From the NCBI RefSeq assembly GCF_014673495.1, contig NZ_CP051006.1, positions 1,054,001 to 1,118,000 on the forward strand: a stretch of DNA of 64,000 bases. The letters run 5' to 3'. The notes beneath the pieces were generated by a model that searched no databases, was not told the origin of the DNA, and was given only the letters and a program-made list of their open reading frames with translations. A program made the translations under genes and the position numbers. Origin of the DNA: Streptomyces griseofuscus. Lineage in GTDB: Bacteria; Actinomycetota; Actinomycetes; Streptomycetales; Streptomycetaceae. Shown one piece after another: positions 35,611 to 43,858 of this stretch; within the stretch, counting starts at the first letter, position 1; each line of letters starts with the position of its first letter.

Positions 35611-36969
35611 TCAGTTCCGTCGGCCGGCCAGCGCGATGCCACCGGCGCCGATCGCACAGGCGATGCCCGCCACCAGGTACGCCAGGTGGTAGCCGCTGAG
35701 CCGGTCGCCGGTGGTCGCGGCGAGGAGGACCAGGGCGGCGACGCCCGCGCTGGAGCCGATCTGCTGGGCGACGACGTTGACCGCGCCGGCGACGGCGTGC
35801 TGCTTCGGGGGGACGTCGGAGAGACCGGAGGTGGTCATGGCGGGGAAGTTCAGGCCCTGGCCAAAACCGCTGATCACCAGGCCGGGCAGTACATGCAGCA
35901 GATAGGAGCCGTGCGCCGGGGTGGTGATCCACAGGGCCGTGCCGGCGCCGATCAGGAGCAGGCCGGTGACCATCAGGGCGCGCGGGCCGTACCTGGCCAG
36001 CAGGCGTCCGGTGGCGAAGTTGGCCGTGAGGAAGACGGTCAGGGACATCGGGACCAGGGAGAGGCCGGATTCGACCGGTGAGTAGCCCAGCATGCCCTGG
36101 AGATACAGCGGCGCGAAGAAGACGATCGCGACGGACGCCGTGTACTGGAGGAACGCCGCCGCGGTGGCCAGCCGTACCGAGGACATCCGGAAGAGGGCCA
36201 GCGGCAACAGCGGGTCGGGCGCCCGGTGTTCGTGGACGGCGAAGAGCACCAGGAAGACCACCGCCGCGGCGATCAGCGCCCAGGCCCACACCCCGCCGAG
36301 GCTCACGCCGATCACGAGCAGCGCGAGCCCGAGGGTGCCGGTTATCGCGCCCGCCAGGTCCAGCGGGACCCTGGTGCCCGCCCCGTCGGGCAGCCCGGAC
36401 CGGGTGATCGCGAGCACGACCGCGCCGAGGGCCACCGAGAACCACAGCACCGACCGCCAGCCGAGGAACTCGGTCAGTACGCCGCCCAGCAGCATGCCGC
36501 CGCTGAAGCTGGCCGCGCCGACCGCCGCGTACACGCCCAGCGCCCGGCCCCGGCTCGGGCCCTCCGGGAACACCTCGGTCAGCAGGGCGAGCGCCGCCGG
36601 TCCGGACAGGGCCGCGCCGATGCCCTGGACCGCCCGCGCGCCGAGCAGCACGGCACCGTCCGGCGCCAGCGCCCCGACCAGCGCGGCCAGTGTGAACAGC
36701 GCGACGCCGGCCTCGAAGACCCGGCGCCTGCCGAACACATCGGCCAACCGGCCGCCCACCAGCAGGAATCCGGCGAAGGTGACCGAGTAGGCCGTCATGA
36801 CCCACTGGAGCGTGGTGTCCCGCAGCTCGAAGCGCGCCCCGACGGAGGGCAGGGCCGCGTTCAGTACGGCCATGCCGCTGAGGTCCAGTGCGAGTGCCCC
36901 GGCCAGCACCCCGAGCGCCAGGCCCGGCCGCTGCGACAAGGCCCGCCCCTGAGCTGATGTGTTGAGCAT
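35611..36969 (-). CDS. EmrB/QacA-type MFS exporter
   Basis: A 452-aa proton-driven efflux transporter with ~12-14 helices. MFS motifs: LNAALPSVGARFEL, TLQWVMTAYSVTFAGFLLVGGRLADVFGRRRVF (motif A), ARAVQGIGAALSGPAALALL (motif B) and GVYAAVGAASFSGGMLLGGVLTEFLGWRSV (motif C of exporters). It is divergently placed 680 bp from the PKS gene and is the obvious candidate exporter of that product, though this is inference. The start ATG lies at 36967-36969, with GAGAGGAAGCAGCACCGCG upstream. Confidence 0.9.
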   Translation of the reverse strand: MLNTSAQGRALSQRPGLALGVLAGALALDLSGMAVLNAALPSVGARFELRDTTLQWVMTAYSVTFAGFLLVGGRLADVFGRRRVFEAGVALFTLAALVGALAPDGAVLLGARAVQGIGAALSGPAALALLTEVFPEGPSRGRALGVYAAVGAASFSGGMLLGGVLTEFLGWRSVLWFSVALGAVVLAITRSGLPDGAGTRVPLDLAGAITGTLGLALLVIGVSLGGVWAWALIAAAVVFLVLFAVHEHRAPDPLLPLALFRMSSVRLATAAAFLQYTASVAIVFFAPLYLQGMLGYSPVESGLSLVPMSLTVFLTANFATGRLLARYGPRALMVTGLLLIGAGTALWITTPAHGSYLLHVLPGLVISGFGQGLNFPAMTTSGLSDVPPKQHAVAGAVNVVAQQIGSSAGVAALVLLAATTGDRLSGYHLAYLVAGIACAIGAGGIALAGRRN

Positions 36970-37651
36970 CGCGGTGCTGCTTCCTCTCCCCGGGACACGA
37001 ACCCCCTAAGACGATCACCGCGCCCCACCCAGGTCAATCTCTCGTATTCCAAGTGGCTTGAAACAAGACTCAGTTCATACGGTTCGGTTTGTGCGCAAGT
37101 CGGCGAACCAGCCACCCGGGAGTCAAATCTTGCCAGTGCGGGTTCCAGCCAGCAGGCGCTCTTGCCCCACCAATCACCGGATGGCAGGCTGACATTCGCC
37201 GATCGGGGTGAGCACCTCGTCAAGCGATCCGTCCGGGGTAAAGCGGATCGTGACTCCCGTCGGCGGTGGCCGTGCGGGCGAGGGGTTTCGCGTGTGCGTC
37301 GCCATAGTCAACGCAACTGACCGTGAGCTGATTCTGTCGGGATGACTCAACGAGGGCGGTTCAGTGCAGTCATGGTTCGGTGCAGTCATTCGGGTATTCG
37401 GCGGCTCCACCTTTGGCAGGGAGCCGTACGATCCGTCGAGCGTGAGCCGGTAGCCGTCCGCTGACCACGGACGCTCGATCGCTCGGACATTCCTCCAACT
37501 CCTTCTTCCTCAGTATCCCTTGGTTTCCTTCGCGTGTGTGGTGACGCGTCGGAGTACCCGGCGCGGCCGAACGAACCTCTGTGTCCGTAAACCATCTCCC
37601 GCTTTCGGGCCGGCGACCGGCCCATTCCATCCGCCTTGCCGAGGAGGCGAA
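36970..37651. promoter_or_regulatory. Divergent regulatory region between exporter and PKS operon
   Basis: 682 bp, less GC-rich than its surroundings, with no gene I can support. A 78-codon minus-strand ORF (37174-37410) has no family match. CAAG/CTTG inverted half-sites cluster at 37050-37067 (CAAGTGGCTTG and CTTGAAACAAG), close to the exporter side, and look like a repressor or MerR-type operator. A 16-bp tandem repeat lies nearer the PKS. GAGGAGG at 37641 is the PKS ribosome site. Confidence 0.5.
37358..37389 (+). repeat. 16-bp tandem direct repeat upstream of the PKS gene
   Basis: GGTTCAGTGCAGTCAT is followed at once by GGTTCGGTGCAGTCAT (one mismatch). It lies about 265 bp before the PKS start and may be an activator site. 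Confidence 0.6.
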
Positions 37652-40600
37652 ATGCCCCAAGAGCGCGGGCCGCGCGATGTGCGCGCCGTCACAGATTTTC
37701 TGCTTTCTCGCTTCGTGGAGCTGCTGGACGTTTCCAGGGACGCGGTGGATCGCTGGGCGCCGATGCACCAGTACGGTCTGGATTCGGCCAAGGCGGCCAC
37801 ACTTGCCGCCGCGTTGTCCGCATTCCTCGGCCGTCCGGTTCCGGTCACCTGGATGTGGCAATATCCGACCGTCGACGAGCTGTCCCGGGCACTGGTCGAG
37901 GGCCCGCCCGCCGCGCCGGAGGCGGCCGCCCCCGGCCGGGACCGCCGTGGGCCCTCGTACGAGCCCGTCGCGATCGTGGGCATCGGCTGCCGGTTCCCCG
38001 GCGGTCCCGATCCCGCCGCGTTCTGGCGGCTGCTGGCCGAGGGACGCGATGCCGTGGGTCCGGTGCCGGCCGCGCGGCGCGAGCTGCTGGGCGACTCGGT
38101 GCGCTGGGGCGGGTTCATCGACGGTATCGACCGGTTCGACCCGCTGTTCTTCGGCATCTCGCCCAGGGAAGCCGTCCAGATGGACCCGCAGCAGCGGCTG
38201 ATCCTGGAGCTGGCCTGGGAAGCGCTGGAGGACGCCGGTGTGCCACCGCTCGGCCTGGTCGGCAGCGACACCGGTGTGTTCATGGCCTCCTGCTGGGGCG
38301 ACTACGCGGCGCTCGCGCACTACCGGGGCCCCGACAGCCAGATCACCCCGCACACCGCGACCGGTATGCACGACGGGATCATCGCCAACCGCGTCTCCTA
38401 CGTCCTCGGACTCCAGGGTCCGAGCATGGCCATCGACGCCGCCTGTGCCGGATCGCTGGTCTCGGTGCATCTGGGCTGCCAGTCGATCTGGATGGGCGAG
38501 AGCGAACTGGTGCTGGCCGGTGGCGTGAATCTGAGCTTCGTCTCCGACTACTACACGGCCATGGACCAGATGGGCGCGCTCGCCCCGGACGGCCGCTGCA
38601 AGACCTTCGACGCGCGCGCCGACGGCTATGTCCGCGGTGAGGGCGCCGGGGTCGTCGTACTGGCCCCGCTCAGCGTGGCGCTGGAGCGCGAGCTGCCGGT
38701 GTACTGCCTGATCAAGGGCAGTTCGGCCAATAACGACGGCCTGAGCAACGGCATGACCGCGCCCAATCCGCAGGCGCAGGAGCTGATGCTGCGCACCGCG
38801 TACCGGCGGGCCCGGATCGCGCCGGCTCTCGTGGACTACATCGAGTGCCATGGCTCGGCGACGCCGCTCGGCGACCCGATCGAGGCCAATGCCATCGGTG
38901 CGGTCCTGGGCGGCGACCGGCCGACGCCGCTGCGCCTCGGGTCCGTCAAGTCCAATGTCGGACATCTGGAGGCGGCGGCCGGGATCGTCGGTCTGGTCAA
39001 GCTGGCGCTGTCGATCCGCAACGGGGTGCTGCCGGCGAGCCTGCACTACACCGCGCCGAACCCGCAGATCCTCTTCGACGAGTACGGGCTCGCCGTGCAG
39101 GACCGGCTGACCGAGTGGCCGCGCCGGTCCGACGCGCGCCGCGGGGGTGTCAGCTCGTTCGGGTTCGGCGGGGCGATCTGCCATGTCGCCGTCGAGGAAC
39201 TGCCGCGCCCCGAGGGCAGACTCCTGCTGCTGGCCGAGGACTCCCCCGAGGCGCTGGCCGAGCGGGCCCGGGCCCTGCGGGACGAGCACGATCTGCGGGA
39301 GGTCTGCGGGCGGGCGCCCGGCGAGGGAAGGTTCCGGCTCGCGGCCGCCGCCCGTGACATGGGTGAACTCCGCTCCCAGCTGGACGCGTTCACCGCCGGT
39401 ACGACGGCCTCGGGGCTCAGCGCCGGAGAGGTGGCCGGGCGCAGACCGCGGTTGGCGTTCCTGTTCTCCGGCAACGGCTCCCAATGGGTCGGCATGGGGC
39501 GGCAGTTGCTCGCCGGGATGCCCGTGTTCCGGCGGTCCATGATGCGCTCCGACCGGCGGATGCGGGAGCTGCTGGGCTTCTCCCTGGTCGACCAACTCCT
39601 CGCGGCCGACGGCCGCCTGGACGACATGGATGTCTTCCAGCCGCTGCTGTTCTGCTTGCAGGTGGCGCTGGCCGACGCCTGGCGCTCGCTGGGGGTGGCG
39701 CCGGATGTGGTCGTGGGCCAGAGCGTCGGCGAGTTCGCCGCCTCGCACATCGCCGGGGCGCTCGACTTCGAGGACGCGGCGCGGCTCGCCGCCTGCCACG
39801 GCCGGCTGCTCCAGCAACTGGCCGTCGGCCGCGGCGAAGGCATCGTGGTCACGACCGAGGCGGCCGCCGTCCAGCCGTACCTGACCGGGCAGCTCACCGT
39901 GTCCGGCCACAACGGCCCGGACTCCACGCTGGTCACCGGCACCCCGCAGGAGATCAACGCACTCGTCCAGCGGCTGACCGAGGAGGGGATCACGACCCAT
40001 CGGGTACGGATGGGCCACGCGCCCCACTCGCCCCTGGTCGACCATGTCCTCGCCCCGCTGCGGGCCGAACTCGACGGCATCAAACCCCGCACGACCCGCG
40101 TCCCGATGATCTCGACGGTCACCGGCGAACGTGTCGACGGCGCGGAACTCGGCCCCGACTACTGGGCGGACAACCTGCGCCACGAGATCCAAGTGGTCAA
40201 GGCCCTGACGGCGTTGCGCGACCACGACATCGACGCGGTGGTCGAGCTGTCCCCGCACCCGCTCCTGCTCAAGGCCGCCGCGCAGCTCCTGGACGCGGCC
40301 ACCCTGCCCTCGCTGCGGCGCGGCGCCGACGAGGCCCAGACCCTGCTGGGTTCGCTCGGCGCGCTGTACACCGCGGGCCACCCGGTCACGGCGTCCCCGT
40401 TCCTCATGGGTGACAGGGGACGGCACCTCGCACCGGGTCAGGGCGCCGCCGCGGAGGACGAGGCCCTGCGTCTCGTACCGGTGTCCGCGCACTCGGCGGC
40501 CGCGCTGGCCGACACCTGCCGTGCGCTGTCCAACCATGTCGAACGCGACGCGGGTCTGCGGGTGTCCGACCTCGCCTACACTCTCGCGACCCGGCGCACC

Positions 40601-43600
40601 CATCAGAACCACCGGGTGGCGCTGCTCGCCCGCAGCCGCCAGGACGTGCTGGACGGGCTCGCCCGGGTCGCCGCCGGGCGGCCGCACCCCGGGGTCGTCA
40701 CCGGCACGGTCTCCGGCAGCACCGACCGGCGCGTGGCGCTTGTCTTCTCCGGTGGCGGGACCCAATGGGTCGGCATGGGCCGGGAGTTGCTGCGCACGCA
40801 CACCGGGTTCCGTACCTGGATGCACGCCTGTGACACCGCGGTGCGCGCGGCCGGTGGCTGCTCGGTGCTCGAACAGCTCGACGCCCCGGAGGGCGAGGCC
40901 CGGTTCGAGGAGATGGACTTCCAGCAGCCGGTGCTGTTCGCCCTCCAGGTGTCGCTGGCGCGGGTCTGGCTGGAGCTCGGCATCCGGCCGGCCGCCGTCG
41001 TCGGGCACAGCCTGGGCGAGGTCGCGGCCGCGTGTGTCGCGGGGGCGCTGTCGCTGGAGGACGCCGCGCGGGTCGTCGTGGCGCGGTCGCACCTGCTCGA
41101 ACGCAAGGCGGCTCCCGGTGCCATGATCTCGGTCGATCTGCCGGAGCGGGAGCTGTCACCGTGGCTCGCGCCGTACGCTGAGCACGCGGCCGTAGCCGTG
41201 GTCAACAGCCCCACCAGCACGGCGGTTTCGGGCTCACCGGAGGCGGTCCGCGCCCTGGAGGCGGACCTGCGGACGGCCGGGATCTCGACCAGGAACATCC
41301 GGGTCGAACGGCCCGTGCACAGTCCCGGCATGGATCCGCTGACCGGGCCGCTGCGCGAACTCATCGACGGCATCAGCCCGTTGACCGGGGGCATCGACTT
41401 CCACTCCACGGCGCTGGCCGGGGCGGTGAACCCGCTCGTGGACGTCGACTACTGGGTGCACAACCTGCGCGATCAGGTCCGGTTCGCCGAGACCATCGGC
41501 GCGCTGGTCGAGGACGGCATCGGCACCTTCGTGGAGATCGGCCCGCACGAGACGCTGCGCGGCGCGGTCGAGGAGATCGCGCTGACCCGGGGCGCCCGGG
41601 TGCACGCGGTCAACTCCCTGCGACGCGGCGAGAGCGACCTGCGCTGTCTGCTGGAGGCGGCCGCGTCGCTGCACGTCAGGGGCGTGCCCTTGACCTTCGA
41701 CACGCTGTTCACGGACGACGTCGAGGTCGTGGAGACCCCGCTGGTGCAGTGGCAGAAGGAGCGCTACTGGCTGGATGCGGCGCCGCGCGTCGACGGCAGC
41801 GTGGCGTCCACGGCCGTACGGGCCGCGTCGGCCGGGTCGGCCGCATCGGCTGTGCCGTCCGCGTCGACCACGCCGACCACGTCGTCCGTGGCGGTTGTGG
41901 AGGCCGGCGCCGAACCGGTGGGTACGGCCGTGCCGGGCAGGTCGGTGGAAGAGCTGGTCCTCGCCGAGATCGCCGATGTGCTGGGCGTGCCGGAGGACCG
42001 GTTCGACGCGGGGTCGAGCCTGCGGGACTTCGGTCTCGACTCGATGCTGGCGATCCGGCTGGTCAACCGGGTGCAGTCGCTGTTCGGGCAGCGGGTTTCG
42101 CCGGTGGTGTTCCTGGACGGGCGGACCATCTCCGAGATCGTCGGCCATCTCGGGGAGGTGGTCGGCGGGGCAGGCGCGAACGCAGGTGCGGGTGCGAACG
42201 CCGGCGCGGTGGCCGGTGCGGCACCGGTCGCCCAGGAGCCGGCCGCGCACGCAGCGCCCCCGCCCGCGCCGGTCTCCCCCGCCCAGGCCCCGCCCGCGAC
42301 ACCACTGCCCGCGCCTGCCTCACCCTCACCCTCACCCTCACCCGTCCCCGCCCCCGTCACCTCCCCGAACCCACCCCGCACCCCGCTCGACGCCCTCTGC
42401 GAACTGGACGCCGAGGAACTCCTGGACGAGCTCGCCACCCGTGGCCTCCTCGACCCCACCGACGCCCCCGCCCTCGATCAACTCCGCGCCGGGGGGCTCG
42501 GGTTCGAGCTGGCGCCGGCGTCGCACGGCCAGGCCTCGCTGTGGTTCATGCAGCAGATCGACCCGGACGCCGTGCCGTACAACTTCATGGTGGCCGCCCG
42601 GGTCCGGGCCGAGGTCGACGCAGCGGCCCTGGAGCGTGCCGTGGCGGCCGTGCTGCGGCGGCATCCCGCGCTGCGCACGATCTTCGTGGAGGCGGGCGGC
42701 AGCCCGTACCAGGTCATCCTCGACGAACCGGAGTACGAGTTCCTGGTCACGGACAGCACCCATCTGGACGACGAGCAGGCCCGCGAGGAACTCGCCGTGT
42801 ACGGCCACATGCCGCTGGACCTGGACAACGGTCCGCTGGTGCGGGTCGTCCTGATGACGCGCGGGCCGGCCGACCACTATCTGCTGGTCCTCGTGCACCA
42901 CATCGCCTCGGACGCCGCGTCGGCCGATGTGATGATCCGCGAGCTCCAGGAGTTCTACGAGGGGGTTGATCCGGCGGCCGCCGAACCAGTCGCTCCCTAC
43001 ACGGAGTTCGTGGAGTGGGAGCGGCAGTGGCTGGCCGGTCCGGCGGCCGAGGCGGCGCTGGACTGGTGGTCGCGGCGGCTCGCCGACCCGCCCGCCCATC
43101 TCGATCTGTCCCCCGGCGAGCGCCCGCCCGGCGTCACCTACGAGGGCCGCGACCTCACCTTCCGCTGGAGCGCCGAAGAGACGCGGACGCTGCGGGAGTT
43201 CGCGGTGCGCGAGGGTGTGTCGATCAGCACGGTGGTGCTGGCCGGTTTCTTCGCGACGCTCAACCGCGCGGCCGGCGTCGAGGACTCCGTCCTTGCCACC
43301 GCCATCGCCCAACGCGCGGAATCCGGCTGGGAGTCCGCCATCGGCTACTACCTGAACACGGTTCTGGTGCGGGCGAAGCCGGCCGGTGACCGCGGCTTCC
43401 GGGAGCTGCTGCGCGAGGTGCACGCGTTCTCTCTCGGCCTGCTGGAGCACATGAACTATCCGCTCGACCTGCTGGCGGCCGAACTGAAGCCCCCGCGGGC
43501 CGAGGGCCGCTCGCCCTGGTTCGACGTCGTCCTCAACTGGCTTTCCTCGGACGCCTTTCCGCGCTCCGTGAAGCTCTTCCACGGCATCGGCGACACCATC

Positions 43601-43858
43601 GCGCCGGAGGGCGCGCTGCCCCTGGAGCCGCTGCCCGTACGCAGGCACCTCGCCAAGTTCGACCTGGAGATCTCGATGGCGGAGATCGGCGGCGAGGCCG
43701 TCGGCCATGTCCAGTACAAACCGAGCTATCTGGAGAAGCGGACCGTGACGGCACTGCTCGCGCTCTACCGCACCGTGCTCTTCGACTCGATCGCCCACCC
43801 CGACCTGGCCCTCGACGCCGTCGCGCCGGCCGGCCGGGCCAAGGAGACGGACCAGTGA
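37652..43858 (+). CDS. Hybrid PKS-NRPS: ACP-KS-AT-AT-ACP-C
   Basis: A 2,068-aa megasynthase. Domains: ACP1 ~10-85 (QYGLDSAKA, Ser45); KS ~105-530 with the full triad Cys265 (DAACAGS), His400 (CHGSATPLGDP) and His438 (KSNVGHLEA); AT1 ~590-890 (GQSVGE, Ser691; HAPHS, His792); AT2 ~1030-1340 (GHSLGE, Ser1120; RPVHS, His1223); ACP2 ~1425-1500 (DFGLDSML, Ser1464); a Pro/Ala linker; and a condensation domain ~1610-2050 (HHIASDA, His1750). There is no KR, DH, ER or TE. One decarboxylative extension giving a beta-ketoacyl-ACP, then amide formation with an aminoacyl-PCP, is the simplest reading. The two ATs may charge the loading ACP and the extender ACP. GAGGAGG precedes the ATG; the stop overlaps the next gene (GTGA). 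Confidence 0.93.
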   Translation: MPQERGPRDVRAVTDFLLSRFVELLDVSRDAVDRWAPMHQYGLDSAKAATLAAALSAFLGRPVPVTWMWQYPTVDELSRALVEGPPAAPEAAAPGRDRRGPSYEPVAIVGIGCRFPGGPDPAAFWRLLAEGRDAVGPVPAARRELLGDSVRWGGFIDGIDRFDPLFFGISPREAVQMDPQQRLILELAWEALEDAGVPPLGLVGSDTGVFMASCWGDYAALAHYRGPDSQITPHTATGMHDGIIANRVSYVLGLQGPSMAIDAACAGSLVSVHLGCQSIWMGESELVLAGGVNLSFVSDYYTAMDQMGALAPDGRCKTFDARADGYVRGEGAGVVVLAPLSVALERELPVYCLIKGSSANNDGLSNGMTAPNPQAQELMLRTAYRRARIAPALVDYIECHGSATPLGDPIEANAIGAVLGGDRPTPLRLGSVKSNVGHLEAAAGIVGLVKLALSIRNGVLPASLHYTAPNPQILFDEYGLAVQDRLTEWPRRSDARRGGVSSFGFGGAICHVAVEELPRPEGRLLLLAEDSPEALAERARALRDEHDLREVCGRAPGEGRFRLAAAARDMGELRSQLDAFTAGTTASGLSAGEVAGRRPRLAFLFSGNGSQWVGMGRQLLAGMPVFRRSMMRSDRRMRELLGFSLVDQLLAADGRLDDMDVFQPLLFCLQVALADAWRSLGVAPDVVVGQSVGEFAASHIAGALDFEDAARLAACHGRLLQQLAVGRGEGIVVTTEAAAVQPYLTGQLTVSGHNGPDSTLVTGTPQEINALVQRLTEEGITTHRVRMGHAPHSPLVDHVLAPLRAELDGIKPRTTRVPMISTVTGERVDGAELGPDYWADNLRHEIQVVKALTALRDHDIDAVVELSPHPLLLKAAAQLLDAATLPSLRRGADEAQTLLGSLGALYTAGHPVTASPFLMGDRGRHLAPGQGAAAEDEALRLVPVSAHSAAALADTCRALSNHVERDAGLRVSDLAYTLATRRTHQNHRVALLARSRQDVLDGLARVAAGRPHPGVVTGTVSGSTDRRVALVFSGGGTQWVGMGRELLRTHTGFRTWMHACDTAVRAAGGCSVLEQLDAPEGEARFEEMDFQQPVLFALQVSLARVWLELGIRPAAVVGHSLGEVAAACVAGALSLEDAARVVVARSHLLERKAAPGAMISVDLPERELSPWLAPYAEHAAVAVVNSPTSTAVSGSPEAVRALEADLRTAGISTRNIRVERPVHSPGMDPLTGPLRELIDGISPLTGGIDFHSTALAGAVNPLVDVDYWVHNLRDQVRFAETIGALVEDGIGTFVEIGPHETLRGAVEEIALTRGARVHAVNSLRRGESDLRCLLEAAASLHVRGVPLTFDTLFTDDVEVVETPLVQWQKERYWLDAAPRVDGSVASTAVRAASAGSAASAVPSASTTPTTSSVAVVEAGAEPVGTAVPGRSVEELVLAEIADVLGVPEDRFDAGSSLRDFGLDSMLAIRLVNRVQSLFGQRVSPVVFLDGRTISEIVGHLGEVVGGAGANAGAGANAGAVAGAAPVAQEPAAHAAPPPAPVSPAQAPPATPLPAPASPSPSPSPVPAPVTSPNPPRTPLDALCELDAEELLDELATRGLLDPTDAPALDQLRAGGLGFELAPASHGQASLWFMQQIDPDAVPYNFMVAARVRAEVDAAALERAVAAVLRRHPALRTIFVEAGGSPYQVILDEPEYEFLVTDSTHLDDEQAREELAVYGHMPLDLDNGPLVRVVLMTRGPADHYLLVLVHHIASDAASADVMIRELQEFYEGVDPAAAEPVAPYTEFVEWERQWLAGPAAEAALDWWSRRLADPPAHLDLSPGERPPGVTYEGRDLTFRWSAEETRTLREFAVREGVSISTVVLAGFFATLNRAAGVEDSVLATAIAQRAESGWESAIGYYLNTVLVRAKPAGDRGFRELLREVHAFSLGLLEHMNYPLDLLAAELKPPRAEGRSPWFDVVLNWLSSDAFPRSVKLFHGIGDTIAPEGALPLEPLPVRRHLAKFDLEISMAEIGGEAVGHVQYKPSYLEKRTVTALLALYRTVLFDSIAHPDLALDAVAPAGRAKETDQ

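Noticed and set aside
37174..37410. 78-codon minus-strand ORF in the PKS promoter region
   Set aside because: No ribosome site, no family similarity, low confidence; left as part of the regulatory spacer.
37385..41092. 1240-codon minus-strand ORF opposite the PKS gene
   Set aside because: Antisense shadow; the plus strand carries intact ACP, KS and AT motifs.
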